Shown one piece after another: positions 36,901-48,007 of a stretch of 60,000 nt of DNA. Source of the stretch: Nematostella vectensis (Eukaryota; Cnidaria; Anthozoa; Actiniaria; Edwardsiidae). Under the pieces are notes generated by a model, which made no database searches, was not told where the DNA came from, and saw only the letters and a program-made list of their open reading frames with translations. The position numbers and the translations under genes are program-made. Each line of letters begins with the position of its first letter. Position 1 is the first letter of the stretch. The DNA lies in contig NC_064036.1 in NCBI RefSeq assembly GCF_932526225.1, positions 1,800,001-1,860,000 of the forward strand, in the 5' to 3' direction.

Positions 36901-39900
36901 TTCCCACTAGATTGCTCCTTCCCACTAGATTGCTCCTTCCCACTAGATTGCTCCTTCCCACTAGATTGCTCCTTCCCACTAGATTGCTCCTTCCCACTAG
37001 ATTGCTCCTTACCATTAGATTGCTCCTTCCCATTAGATTGCTCCTTCCCATTAGATTGCTCCTTCCCATTAGATTGCTCCTTACCATTAGATTGCGCCTT
37101 CCCATTAGATTGCTCCTTACCATTAGAGTGCTCCTTACCATTAGATTGCGCCTTCCCATTAGATTGTGCCTTCCCATTAGATTGCTCCTTCCCATTAGAT
37201 TGCTCCTTACCATTAGATTGCTCCTTACCATTAGATTGCGCCTTCCCATTAGATTGCTCCTTCCCATTAGATTGCTCCTTACCATTAGATTGCTCCTTAC
37301 CATTAGATTGCTCCTTCCCACTAGATTGCTCCTTCCCACTAGATTGCTGCTTCCCATTAGATTGCTCCTTCCCATTAGATTGCTCCTTCCCATTAGGTTG
37401 CGCCTTCCCACTAGATTGCTCCTTCCCATTAGATTGCGCCTTCCCATTAGATTGCTCCTTCCCATTAGATTGCTGCTTCCCATTAGATTGCTCCTTCCCA
37501 CTAGATTGCTCCTTCCCATTAGATTGCTCCTTCCCATTAGATTTCTCCTTCCCATTAGATTGCGCCTTCCCATTAGATTGCTCCTTACCATTAGATTGCT
37601 CCTTACCACTAGATTGCTCCTTCCCATTAGATTGCTCCTTCCCACTAGATGTTAGCCATGTTATCCCACAAATCTCGTACTTAGTAATGTTTTGCGAAGT
37701 AGGCAAAATACAGACATTTAAAGGAGTTCTCCAGCAACTACGAGAACTTTAAAATCATTACTTCCAACATCTCTCAGTCAGGGCCGAGATAGCTTTGACA
37801 ATCTGGTGCGATTGAGGCTCTGGACTAACTCAGACATCGAATGCCTCTTACTTACCCGTGAATATGGCTCTACGATAGGTGACACAAGCTGCAAATTACC
37901 CTTAACCTGATGGGCCACATTTTGACAATGATGTCTGCCTTACTGAAGGAGGACTTACTCTTGAGGACAGGGGTGGCAAACTCTGTGAATACGACCCCAA
38001 GATAAGGGACAGAAGGGTACAGAGCAGTAACCTAGACCATTAAACCTGATCGGCCACTGGATTGCAATAAACATTGCCTTACTAAAGGAGGACACTCTGG
38101 TAGAAAGAAATGACTTACCCTGTGAATACGGTCCCACGATAAGAGACAGAAGGGTACTGCACAGTAACCTAGACCATTAAACCTGATCGGCCACTGGATT
38201 GCGATGAGCACTGCTTTGCTAAATGCTGTCAGGTCAGACCAACGCTTCTTGGATATCAGCACACACATGGTGAAAATCTATACAAAGGCATCCAGAATAA
38301 TGTGAATACCACGACCAAGGCTTACAGCAGACTTTGACAATTCCTGAAAGCTATACCATAAGAGACAATAGTAGTTTTGTCACTGCTGGATCCAAGCTGT
38401 TTTGTACTAACACAACCGAGTTCAGATGTGCTCAAATAAGGGTCTCTATAAGGTTCTATATTGAGACATGCTCCTGTTCTAACCTGCTTCTCCATGATAA
38501 TAATCAGGAACTCCATGAAGAATGCAAAGAAGTAACCAATGAATATCCCATGCCATAGTGCCAGGAACATCAACGTAAGGAAATGCGAAACATGTTTGTT
38601 GCCAAGGAAACGGAGACGCTTAAAGCAGTATCTGTAATAGTAATAGAAGATTTTTGCTTAGTTATGGGACAGTAGCTTCTTTGGGTTCTTGAGCCTGGGT
38701 GGTGCATCGTTTTTACTGCTTCTCTGGTTCTTCTTCCTCCCCAAAAACAATTTCAATCCTAAGCCATATTTCGTGGTCAAACATGAGTCATATAGCTGTT
38801 GCTTGAGGCTCAACTTGGGTTCAACTTGACCATGTTTAACTCCACCTTCCTAATTCAGTATCCATTCTGTGAGAAAAGTATTCATTTATTTAATTTCATA
38901 GAACTTACTTGAAGACCCATTTGTTTGTGTTGATATTGAAGGAGTCTACAATATGCTGTAAAAAAATAAAGACAGCTATGAACAAAAAGTCAATTATTGG
39001 TAGGGGGCACTTATAAGTGAACCAATAATTCCTCTTACCTGATATGTATATGACACTTCGTATATTGATAACTTCATATTCCGCAGACCATCCCACTGAA
39101 GTTTGCCATCTTCAGTCTTACCATTGTAACCCAGTCCAGATATTATACAACTCCCTTCCTGTTAACACAATCAAAAAGCATATTGTTTGTCACATTATTT
39201 AGTACAAATAAGTTATATGTTATACAAAACGTTTTATTGTTTCAGTAATACAGTATGTTTAATGGTATACTACTACAGTAAGTTGAGCAGGAACTTATAA
39301 CTCTTAGATAAAGAGGTTGGTCCTTGGTGTAAAATGAGCATCATAAAAGTCCAATGGTCTAGTGTTGTTTTAGAGTAACTTACTGAGGTTAGCCAGACAC
39401 CAAGGTACTTCATCAAGGCAACTCTCCCCCAGACTCCAATAATCCACATCTTGTTCCAGTAGGAAAAGGTCTAAAAATACATTTAATCCACAATAAGGTT
39501 TTGAAAGTTATGTATCATAACCTAGTACACTGCATATTTTCTCCTCTGGCCCACTGGCACAACCTTCACAATGATCCTACCATATCCTAGCCATCCAGTT
39601 GCCTTAAGACCTGTGCAAACATTGTCAGCAAATTGTCGCTCATCTGAACACTAGACAAAAGAAATGCTGATGAACTACTTCGCGGCCGGACTTGTATTAA
39701 ACTCCTTTCTTTTAACCAATACCTAACATAAAAAGGGATTTGTATAAATGTCACAAATCATAGGCCTCAACTTGATCAATTTTAATCACGTTCTACTGTA
39801 TATAAAAGATTATATGATCTAGGCCTAAATTACAGGATCCAGGACATTCCTACAAAAGAAAACAGTCATGTACATATATTTTTTTAATGTGAGATACAGT

Positions 39901-42900
39901 TATAGTGCTGTATAGGAGAGTCACAAATGAGGCAATGTGTAGCAATGAGGCAATGTGAGCACCATACCTGGAAGTTGTCTGAGAGTAAGTAGTCATTACT
40001 GAAGACTACAGCCAAACCACTGTGAAGGCCAAGGTATGCAATACCACCCAGGAATCGCAGGAATCCTGCTGGAATGCTGCAAAATACAAACGTTTGCATC
40101 ATTGGTATAAATGGGTACAGCCCCTTAGCAAATACATTGATAATGTATTCTTTCTAATAAAGAACAATGTTCACAACAATGTTTTTAATGGATGGAATTT
40201 CTGTAAAAGAGAGAAACAAAATTGGGACAGATGATTTTTGCTTCTTTGTAGGAAATCCTTGTTCTTTTTTCAGTTAAAGGACTTAGTAGAGGTTTGCATC
40301 CAAAGGCAATAGACATAGCACAATTTTATTTCAAATAATAATCCACTCGCAGGCTACTCTCATAGGTAAATCTTATTCAGACAAGCTCTATGGTATCATC
40401 TGTGTAGGTTGACTCACCAGGAGTTGTTGTCATCCTTTTTATCGATGAGTTTGCCTTCTACAAGGTCAATGTAGGACTTAATGGGAAACTACACAAAGAT
40501 GACATGTATTAGATGACAACATGTAGCAACATATAGCTGCAGTTATAAACTACAGAGAGCAAAAAAACAATCTCGTATAGATAAAACAAATAAAAGGTAA
40601 GAAGGATTTCCAAAATGTCTAGCCAACAATTCAGTAGGTTTACATTCAAGAAAAATCCCTGGTCTAACTAAGAAATTCTAATGTTTAGTATTAATTGTAT
40701 AGCGCAAATTAACATCGTGGGAAACAATAAAATTCGTATGTGACTGACACAGTCTGCTGTAAGCAGTTTACAATCATGAGCATGAACAGGGGCAGATCAA
40801 GGATTTCAAAATGGAGGGTGGATAATGGTCAGATAACAGCTTATAACAGATCCAGTGGTTCTTGGTGCTCACATAGATCTAACAATACTTCAGGCTGAAT
40901 TGGATTTCTCGCGTCAGCAAAGTCAAGCAGGCGAAGGCACATTGAGAAATTAATTGTCTTCAAACAAAGTGACTTTTCATTTTTTGTACTCAAAAAGGGG
41001 GTGGATATCCACCCAATCCACCTTCCCTGTATCCGCCCCTGATGAGTTAGTGTGTAAAGCACTTTTCTGAAGAAGGTACCATGGCCCAGTGGCCCATGTT
41101 TTCAAATGCTAGGATTTTTACAGTCCCAAATGTAGAGAGGCAGGTTTTAACACATGAGAAAATCTTAAGTTGAAATGACTGAGATTCACAACCTGGACAC
41201 CTTGCTAACTGTGCCACTCTCTCTTAACACACCAAGACTTAAGACTCTTAGCAATCAAGTGGGAAGGTTTCACTTACCAGGGGCCCAACAACGCATCCTC
41301 CACAGAAATAACAGTTGCCAAACACCTAGAATAAGCACATCATAAACAATAAATAAAATTCAGTAAAACATGAAAGAAAAGACACTTCAATCAAATTGAA
41401 GCAGGAAATAATTAAAAAGAAAAAAAAGAACAATACATAGGCTGAGCAGGAGAGGCAAAAGAGAAAAAAGTGGAAATGGGTATAGCCAGGATTTTTCCCT
41501 TGGGGAGGGCCCAAAGTTATTTCTCAAGAACATTAATTTCAAACTGATGGGGGGGGGGGGGGGGGGGGGTGTGAGGCAGGCACCCTGGGCCAGCCATCTG
41601 GCTATGTCCATGGTGGACATAAGAATGGAAGAAAAGCTGTAAGTCCTAAGAATCTTACAAAGCACCTTGCTTAAACAAAAAGTTAATAAATAGTCACCTC
41701 TAGAATGGAGGGGAGTTTTTTCAATGCAGTCGTCTTGTCTGGTGATAGGATTTCCTACAACAACACAACATAACTAATCTAGTTAATATTTGAATTCTAG
41801 CTTTTTCTATCTCTTAAATAACTCACTGTGAAGAATACAATAGCAGTTCACTATACCTTCGGTTCATGTCCATCATAATAATTCCATGTCAAACCTATAC
41901 AAGGTAAATATGAAATAATTTTATTTGATACACAGTCAAAGTAAAGTTTTTTTTTTCTTTTGTTATACACCAAGACTTAATTTTAATTTTTGTAAGGGTG
42001 GTGTTTTTTGTTCAGCATCAAGCATAAAACGTCTTTTTTTTTTAATTGGCCATCTAAGAGAATAAAAAAGCTCCACCAAATAAATGCTGCATACTCCTAC
42101 TAACAAAAAATGCAACATTTTAAGCACCCTCCATACTGATTTTATTATTGAAAAAATAATACTTAAACTGTGTGTTTTTTTATTGCCTATGAGACAATTC
42201 CATGAAAAAATTCTACTGTAACCTTCATTTATCACATCAAGTATAACTTGGGATATTGCTAGCAGTGGAGCTTACTAATAAGACGCAAACATAAGACGCA
42301 GTGAGGTGTTGTCCAATCCACATCGTAATCACCAGTTGCGTTGGCAGTATAGCCAAGCAGCAAGTAACCCTGTCGTGGAAAGAGATTATACAAAAATGGA
42401 AAGTTAAAAAGGATCAGAGCACATATACTAAAGACGTTCCAAGCAGCAAGTAACTGCTGGAGACAATCCAAAAATAGGGGAATCAAGAGGTGACACCTTA
42501 GTGTATCATGGCAACAACACATATTTGCATTTCAGAGCTTTCAACAAATCAACAGCTTCCAAGGAGAGTGCATCTAGACCACCCTATGTATTGAAGTAAT
42601 TTTTTTTATTTAGTTCTCCTCTCCACCTCCTAGAAAAGAAAAGTTTGCCTCTGGCTAAAAAAATGGTGGCACAGTGACTTGGATTTGACAAGAACATCCA
42701 AAAAGCACAAACAATATTGTTCTCTGAAGTGGCCATTAAAAAAAACATAGTTTAAACAGAGTTTGTGGCAAAAACTTTGGTGACACTGTTCAAAAAACAT
42801 GTTCGTTTGACTGAATTCTAGATTGATTCAGGTCCCTTGAGCACTTGAAATGTATCTATAAAAAAGTGTCATTTAAGGTTTAGGTTATCAGGAGTTTGCA

Positions 42901-45900
42901 CTCACCATATTCAAAATAAATGAGAGAACAACAGTAATGGTTGTTGGTCCTCCAAACAGTAACAACAAGTAGCAAAGAGTAATGTTCACCACAGAATGGG
43001 TAGTTCCTAGGCCTGAAAAAATCAAATTACAGTGCCTTCAATTCTAAAACCAAGAGAAAACACTAGTGGATAGATTATCAGAGTAAAGATAGAGGTAAAA
43101 ACTACAACAGATTTTAGATATACTGTTTATGATTGTAGCTTACCATAACAATAGTAAGTGATGGATAAACCAGTTGCTGTAAAAAAGATATGCTGTGGGA
43201 AAAAATCATGTTTTCTACATCAGCATACAACTAGTAGTCTGAAACATTTTTGATAACATAATGAACACCAAAATAGAAAGCTCCACAAACAATCCCCATA
43301 TAGTAGCCAATCAATTGCTTTGCATATCTGTGCTAGCAGTGGGGTACTAGAACTGACCAATACCTGGTAACAGGCAAATGGTTATACAATAGGCATTTTG
43401 AAACTGGCCGTGTCCCCCAATATCTCTTATCATTTCTGAATTGTGCCCCCCCTAATATTTCAAGGCCTGCTACGGCCCTGCAAAGGGATGACATACATAT
43501 TTCTTGTTAGCCTACAAATGTAGCTGCTGACTTGTGAAAATATCCTCTCATAGCGTCTTCGCATTGGCAGCAATAATGGTGATCAGTGATGTCATGGCTT
43601 TAGCAGGAAAACCTATAATAGTCTCTGAATGGCCACTTACTTAGTAAGTTTTCTTGGATATTTTGATTGGCTCAGATCACCCACTGTTTCTGGTGTGAGT
43701 TTATAAGCGGTTCAAATATGGAGAAAACACAACTCTACCACCTATTTGCGATAAATCTTCCCTAAGTTCGTCCTTAGAAGATGTGTCAACGTTATTTGGG
43801 ATAGAGAAACCACACAAAGAACAAGAGAAGGCTATCTCTGCTTTTCTGAACGATGATGTTGACATCTTTGTGAGCCTTCCTACTGGCTAAGTAAAATTTT
43901 TCATTTTACCAAGCAATTCCGTTATTTTAGTTATTTTCCAAAGTTCTATCCAAAGAGACTAGGCTTTTTACCAAATTTCCTCGTTTTAAGCAGCAGATCC
44001 TGGCAAATACTCCATATGTATGCGCTTGTGTTGTGTACAAAGAAATCTAAACGCTCAAGTTCACTTCGAACGTTGAAAGTTGAGGAGGGCTTGTTATCCA
44101 CTACATACCATTTGTAATCTTTTTTAATTACCCTCTTACAAAGAATGCAGGTATACATTAGCAGAATTAAAAGGAAGGAATGTGCACTTGGAAAGTAGCA
44201 GCATTATAGGGCGATGTTGGAATGTTTGTTTTGCAGGACGAAACCTGAACATGTTTCGCACGCTGAATAAGAGAAAACCATGCACAACTGTCAAAATTAA
44301 TTTTTTCAAATGTATGACATTGGCATCACAGAACAGGGTTATCGCCGCCGTTGCGTAGACGCTACGAGAGAATATTTTCGCAAGTCAGCAGCTACACATA
44401 GGCTAGCCTGAGTATCAGGCGATTTTATTTTTCAAAAGTCGGAGAGAGAAAATAAAAGTACGCCTAACACAAACCCTAGACGCGACGCCTGCCGCCCCTT
44501 TTCAGGCCACTGTCAAAATACGTCGGCTGTCAATTTTCCAATGACTCGCGTGGTGGCACAATCAAATGCCCAAATCAAATTATAAACAGCATTTGTGTAA
44601 AACAAAACGACATTGGTGTTATATGCAAGGGTAATAATTTTAGTAACAACGAACCCTGGTTCGCAAAATGATTTGAAACGCAAAGATAGTTCACGGCTCA
44701 GGAGATTTACGATATGACTACAGATCCACACATCACTAACTTACAACAGCATATTCACATGACCAATTTACTACAGGCTTTTTCTAAATAGACAAACCGC
44801 TGCTTGAACACAAATGCCATTATTTGATAAGCTCACAAGATCAACAACTCGCCGCAAACAATCCTAAGCATCCTTCATGCTCTCACAGCCAAATTTCTCG
44901 AATATTCGGCGCCTGGTCTGTCTAAAAAATTGATAGCTACTACTAATAATGACCGTAGTATTAAGCAACCTCTATGACATCCAGCGCTTTTGATATAACT
45001 AATAGATCTTCGCTTCAAAAACGGATACCAATGAGAAATAAACACACGCAATGAACTGCCTGGGCAAAACATTTGAACATCTGACCTGAGTATCAGGCGG
45101 AATTTTTCCGAAGAAAATGATGAGAAAATATATATTTTTAAATGTTATGAAAAGGATTTCTCTGATTTTGCTAACGCAAGGTCAAAAGCACTTTTGAAGT
45201 CTGCCATTACTCTGAGAACGAGCAGTCGACGGGTTAGGGCACTATATATAGCTGAACCAATCAGCGCGTCCCATTCGAGTACCCTTTGTTTTTTCGACCA
45301 ATCAGGAGCCATGCCGGAATCCGGCATGAGAACATGCGATTTGAACAGTACTTGTATCAGGCCCTTGTCTTGTTTCTCGCCAGCGCGATAGAAACATAGG
45401 AGGGCCTGATACTCAGGTTACACATAGGCTAATTTCTTGTAAAATTTCAAGTGAAAGGGTGTCACATGGCTGTCATTCCCTCCCCTCCACTTCCAACCCT
45501 CAACCCTACCCCACAGCATCTGTCAATGCACTTAACTTTATTTGCACAGGACAGCTTTTTGTAATTATTCTTACTCACTTGAACAGTAGGATTTCCCCTG
45601 TATAAGAAAACTCTGTAAAACAGTGCAAGTGGGTAAGCTGAAAAAAACAGAAAACAACATTTTACTTTCTATGTAGTTTTCCTTTTCAAACATTCTTTTC
45701 TTATTAAAATGAAAACAAACTCGATTTCGCTTATAATACAATTATTTGTTGATCACCTATTGTAAGGTGTAAAGGCCTAATAAATTTGATTAATAATAAA
45801 TCACATTCAGGTCTTATGATCACCTACTGTTCAGTACAATTGACTATGACAAAATGAAATTATGTTCTGATCAATGTACAATTTCTATATGCGCTTTACG

Positions 45901-46495
45901 GAAGCACAATTACATTTGTACATACGCTTGTATAGTAACTTGAGCTTAATTTAATTGGGAAAAAAGATAACATTGACTTGGTGTTATCACAACAGTCTTA
46001 TCAAAAACAGCTCCCGATACTGGAGGATATATTTCTACGTGAATACGGATTATCACAAGGATATAAAAGAAATTAAGTATGAGGGCAAAAAGAATATTAA
46101 CAGATCGATCAGACATCAATTGAGTCTGAATTCGCGCTGCATTTGCATTTGCTTTCAGGCATAAATTCTGCATAACGACTCGAAAAATCACCCATAAATG
46201 TATTTTTTTAGTGTACCAACATGCACCACGCAAGTCTTGTACCCGTTATATTACAGGAAGTCGGCACAGTTTGATTATAATACATTTTTATTTCCGTTAC
46301 AACCAGTCGAGGTTGCGGCTTTCCAGTACAAAACAGCTAATAAATTCATTCAAACCCGTTAAATCTTACTCTCCTAAGCTTACCTATGAGAAGCGAGGAG
46401 ATTAGCCTTAATACAGGGTCTGACAGCCCAGTGAGGGTGACGAGATGAGCCAAGTCTACAAAACCACCGCGACTACCTGGTATAACAGCCGCCAT
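30834..46495 (-). CDS. LPCAT3: Lysophospholipid acyltransferase LPCAT3/MBOAT5 (about 17 exons)
   Basis: Minus-strand exons: 46384-46495, 45579-45637, 43144-43192, 42906-43012, 42276-42369, 41857-41894, 41698-41754, 41278-41325, 40418-40488, 39968-40076, 39384-39470, 39039-39158, 38909-38955, 38484-38631, a short uncertain exon ending near 38360-38375, about 38119-38247, and 30834-30959. All firm junctions are GT-AG and in phase, predicting about 470 residues (human LPCAT3 is 487). Family landmarks: GYTANATGDYDVDWTTPHCV, SFNINTNKW with the MBOAT Asn, YCFKRLRFLGNK, and ALWHGIFIGYF with the catalytic His near residue 360. The enzyme is a multi-pass ER protein that re-acylates lysophosphatidylcholine in the Lands cycle, favouring polyunsaturated chains. 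The ATG (46495) is the first codon of the first exon. The join between ALWHG exon and last exons is the least certain part because of exon duplication there. Confidence 0.88.
30979..37652. repeat. 6.7-kb minisatellite of an 18-bp unit, about 370 copies
   Basis: The plus-strand unit is CCATTAGATTGCTCCTTC with recurrent variants (CTCC/CGCC, TTCC/TTAC, CATTAG/CACTAG). The length is a multiple of three and the unit has no stop in most frames, so long ORFs occur on both strands (up to 2,290 codons on minus and 1,363 on plus). It fills the last LPCAT3 intron. Higher-order duplications are visible: a rare ATTTGATTG variant recurs 1,602 bp apart (31.96 and 33.56 kb), and a rare TTCACATTAG variant recurs 2,376 bp apart (33.07 and 35.44 kb). 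Confidence 0.97.
37653..37855. other. Intron flank between minisatellite and exon copies
   Basis: Short unique sequence of the last LPCAT3 intron. The start of the giant spurious ORF lies here (37706 on the minus strand). No acceptor-donor pair encoding LPCAT3-like sequence is seen. Confidence 0.5.
37856..37970 (-). pseudogene. Decayed third copy of the LPCAT3 penultimate exon
   Basis: The minus strand retains TTCAGTAAGGCAGACATC...ATGTGGCCCATCAGGTT and a GTAAG donor. It has an in-frame stop in place of the SWDRIHR segment and a damaged acceptor. It is the most diverged member of a tandem triplication with about 130-bp spacing. Confidence 0.65.
37983..38096 (-). pseudogene. Second copy of the LPCAT3 penultimate exon (alternative or decaying)
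   Basis: Encodes SFSKAMFIAIQWPIRFNGLG and CSVPFCPLSWGRIHR after a good TTCTTTCTACCAG acceptor, about 88% identical to the main copy over the core. The donor of the main copy (AGG|GTAAGT) is changed to AGAGTTTG. Translation would continue into VCHPCPQE and stop, giving a product without the last helix. It could be a mutually exclusive or terminal alternative exon, or simply decaying. Confidence 0.6.
38119..38247 (-). CDS. LPCAT3: Main copy of the LPCAT3 penultimate coding exon
   Basis: Encodes AFSKAVLIAIQWPIRFNGLG, then CAVPFCLLSWDRIHR, ending AGG|GTAAGT in phase 0 so that DRIHR joins VYSITYY of the last exon, as the family requires. The acceptor is uncertain: AAG at 38248 (phase 0, adding KRWSDLT) or CAG before 38225. 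Confidence 0.7.
40787..41041. mobile_element. MITE-like element in an LPCAT3 intron
   Basis: About 255 bp with short terminal inverted repeats (CAGGGGCAGAT at left, ATCCGCCCCTG at right) and subterminal GTGGAT/ATCCAC blocks. It encodes nothing. Target-site duplications are not clear, so the superfamily is left open. Confidence 0.6.
41549..41571. repeat. Poly-G tract in an LPCAT3 intron
   Basis: A run of about 20 G, within a segment reading GGAGGGCCCAAAG on its left. It is one of three long G runs in the window. Confidence 0.8.
43405..43490. repeat. Dispersed repeat fragment in LPCAT3 intron 3-side DNA
   Basis: Contains GTCCCCCAATAT and TTTCTGAATTGTGCCCCCCC, the reverse orientation of the repeat at 7925-8098. 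Confidence 0.5.
43768..43890 (+). pseudogene. RecQ-like helicase fragment (N-terminal part only)
   Basis: The plus strand reads SSLEDVSTLFGIEKPHKEQE, then AISAFLNDDVDIFVSLPTG and a TAA stop. This resembles the start of the RecQ-like helicases abundant in cnidarian genomes: a Phe-Gly plus Gln Q-motif region leading into helicase motif I (LPTGxGKS), cut exactly after LPTG. It lies antisense in an LPCAT3 intron. It is probably a truncated retained exon or transposon-borne piece. Confidence 0.55.
44406..45418. mobile_element. Transposon-like insertion with 15-bp inverted ends and 13-bp flanking repeats
   Basis: The left end GCCTGAGTATCAGGC and right end GCCTGATACTCAGGT are inverted. An internal third copy ACCTGAGTATCAGGC at 45084-45098 defines a smaller 335-bp unit sharing the right end. 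The whole is flanked by an exact 13-bp direct repeat TACACATAGGCTA (44393-44405 and 45419-45431). The interior encodes no transposase. It sits in an LPCAT3 intron. Confidence 0.7.
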
Positions 46496-47685
46496 CTTTA
46501 TCTCAACTTCGGCCTCGACACGATGTTTATGCTAATGAGGTCATATGACTGGAGCCTGAGTGAAAGGAGGTCGAAATCTGGTGCCCCATTCCGTTTCAAT
46601 TGGAAAAGTCCACTTTCGAGCTAAAATCTAATTCAGACAGTTTATTTACCGAGGGCCATGGGAAACATGTTGATTCTACCGCATAAACAGGAAAACAACC
46701 CCGTCCGTGCAGGTAAGGGAAGGGTGGGGGAGGAGGTACCAGCCACGCAAGGGCTGAAGCGATTTCTGAGTGGATGAAATTCTTGCTGAACGTGAATGTG
46801 TGAATGTTTCAGGGTACTTCCCCCTAAGGCGGGGCTGGATCCACTCGAACTGGGGGGAGGGGGGTATATGTAACGAGAAATTAATTAACGATTCTATTTC
46901 CTTGGAATTTACGATTCTACTTCCTTGCACGCAGGATCTGACGCGGCTTTATGCTTACCGTGAAGGTTTCGGGGCCGGTTACCAACTAGTAATAGTATTA
47001 TTCGCTTTAGGTTTATTTATTCCTTGTGTTTCGCTTTCGCATGTTTTGTTTTTGTTATCAAAAGCTATTTTTGGAAACAAAGGCTTTTTTCGCTGAACTA
47101 GGAAGTGGTCACGCCAGCGTGTGTAACGTAACATGAAGTGTCTTCTCACTCCAGAAATGGTGAAAAAAAGCATTTATTTTCATAGATGAAATGAGCCTTG
47201 GACACTTTTTAAACGCTCTGCATGATATTGTCAGGTATGACTAGGTTTACTTTTTTCATAAATTGCACGAGAAGATCGCGTGACGTGACATGACAGAAAA
47301 TACTCTCTATTACGTGATGGTCAAGGGTCGAGATTGCTTTTGCAGAATATGTAGCCTAATAAATCACCCTCAAGACGACGCTTGCTAAACAGAGGTCATG
47401 CATAAAGAGGACTTCGTTATATTTCTTAACACTTTGACGGATTTCTTATCGATTCTTATTTTTGAGAGGGAAATTTTGCCTAAAATGACTGTGCTCGTTC
47501 CAGCCTTAGTCCTTCTGCTGTTGTTTGCTGTGTCAGTTCAGTAGTAGTAGGGTTTTGGCGCAGCTGGCGCAAAGTTTTCATCATCCCGAATTTCATTCCA
47601 AAAATGGCGCAAAAGTCTCCGCGCACCTCCGCCAAGCCTCGCGACCTGCGCATGCGCGAGTTTGCCAAAGATCTCTTGCACGACC
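46496..47685. other. LPCAT3 promoter side and intergenic DNA up to the Polinton
   Basis: The LPCAT3 5' flank and promoter should lie just above 46495 but no clear core element is seen. No gene is supported. A 59-codon ORF (47604-47783) begins in GC-rich DNA and runs into the 36-bp repeats; it is too repeat-like to call. The left terminus of the Polinton may fall in the last few hundred bases. Confidence 0.4.
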
Positions 47686-47935
47686 AAGCCCACCTGTCAA
47701 TCACTTTGTCACGTGATAGCCAAGCCCACCTGTCAATCACTTTGTCACGTGATAGCCAAGCCCACCTGTCAATCACTTTGTAAAAAACCTGTCAATCACT
47801 TTGTCACGTGATAGCCACGCCCACCTGTCAATCACTTTGTAAAAAACCTATCAATCACTTTGTCAAAAACCTGTCAATCACTTTGTCACGTGATAGCCAA
47901 GCCCACCTGTCAATCACTTTGTCACGTGTCGCACC
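47686..47935. repeat. 36-bp tandem repeat at the Polinton left edge
   Basis: About seven full or partial copies of CACCTGTCAATCACTTTGTC followed by ACGTGATAGCCAAGCC. Some copies are shortened to CCTGTCAATCACTTTGT plus AAAAA. It ends about 70 bp before the polymerase ORF and may belong to the terminal inverted repeat; the other terminus is outside the window, so this cannot be confirmed. Confidence 0.85.
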
Positions 47936-47940
47936 TAGGG

Positions 47941-47966
47941 GGAGCTCGGGAGGCTAGCCTCTAAGC
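47941..47966. repeat. Dispersed GC palindrome upstream of PolB
   Basis: GGAGCTCGGGAGGCTAGCCT then CTAAGC. GAGGCTAGCCTC is a perfect 12-bp palindrome and the GGAGCTCG lead-in matches the other copies. Confidence 0.75.
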
Positions 47967-47998
47967 TTCACATCTAAAAAAAAGCTTTTGAAAAGTGG

Positions 47999-48006
47999 TT
48001 TAAAGA
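47999..48006 (+). promoter_or_regulatory. Gene-start motif before PolB
   Basis: TTTAAAGA directly precedes the ATG at 48008. Unlike the other copies there is no 20-30 nt leader, so the functional start might be the second Met (48026). Confidence 0.5.
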
Positions 48007-48007
48007 C

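Noticed and set aside
30990-37655. Long plus-strand ORFs of LLLPIR repeats and other minus ORFs (MGRSNL repeats)
   Set aside because: Shadows of the same minisatellite in other frames.
30834-37706. 2,290-codon minus ORF of GKEQSN repeats ending in a membrane helix
   Set aside because: It is an 18-bp minisatellite with no stops in most frames of both strands. Its last 41 codons are the real LPCAT3 terminal exon, which has its own acceptor at 30960.
39543-39656. Possible extra LPCAT3 exon (minus) after a TTTTGTCTAG acceptor
   Set aside because: Its translation does not fit the family, and exons 39968-40076 and 39384-39470 join directly in phase with conserved sequence.
41038-41060. Additional hammerhead core (CCCCTGATGAG)
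   Set aside because: CTGATGAG occurs by chance at a MITE end; no stem II or GAAA follows.
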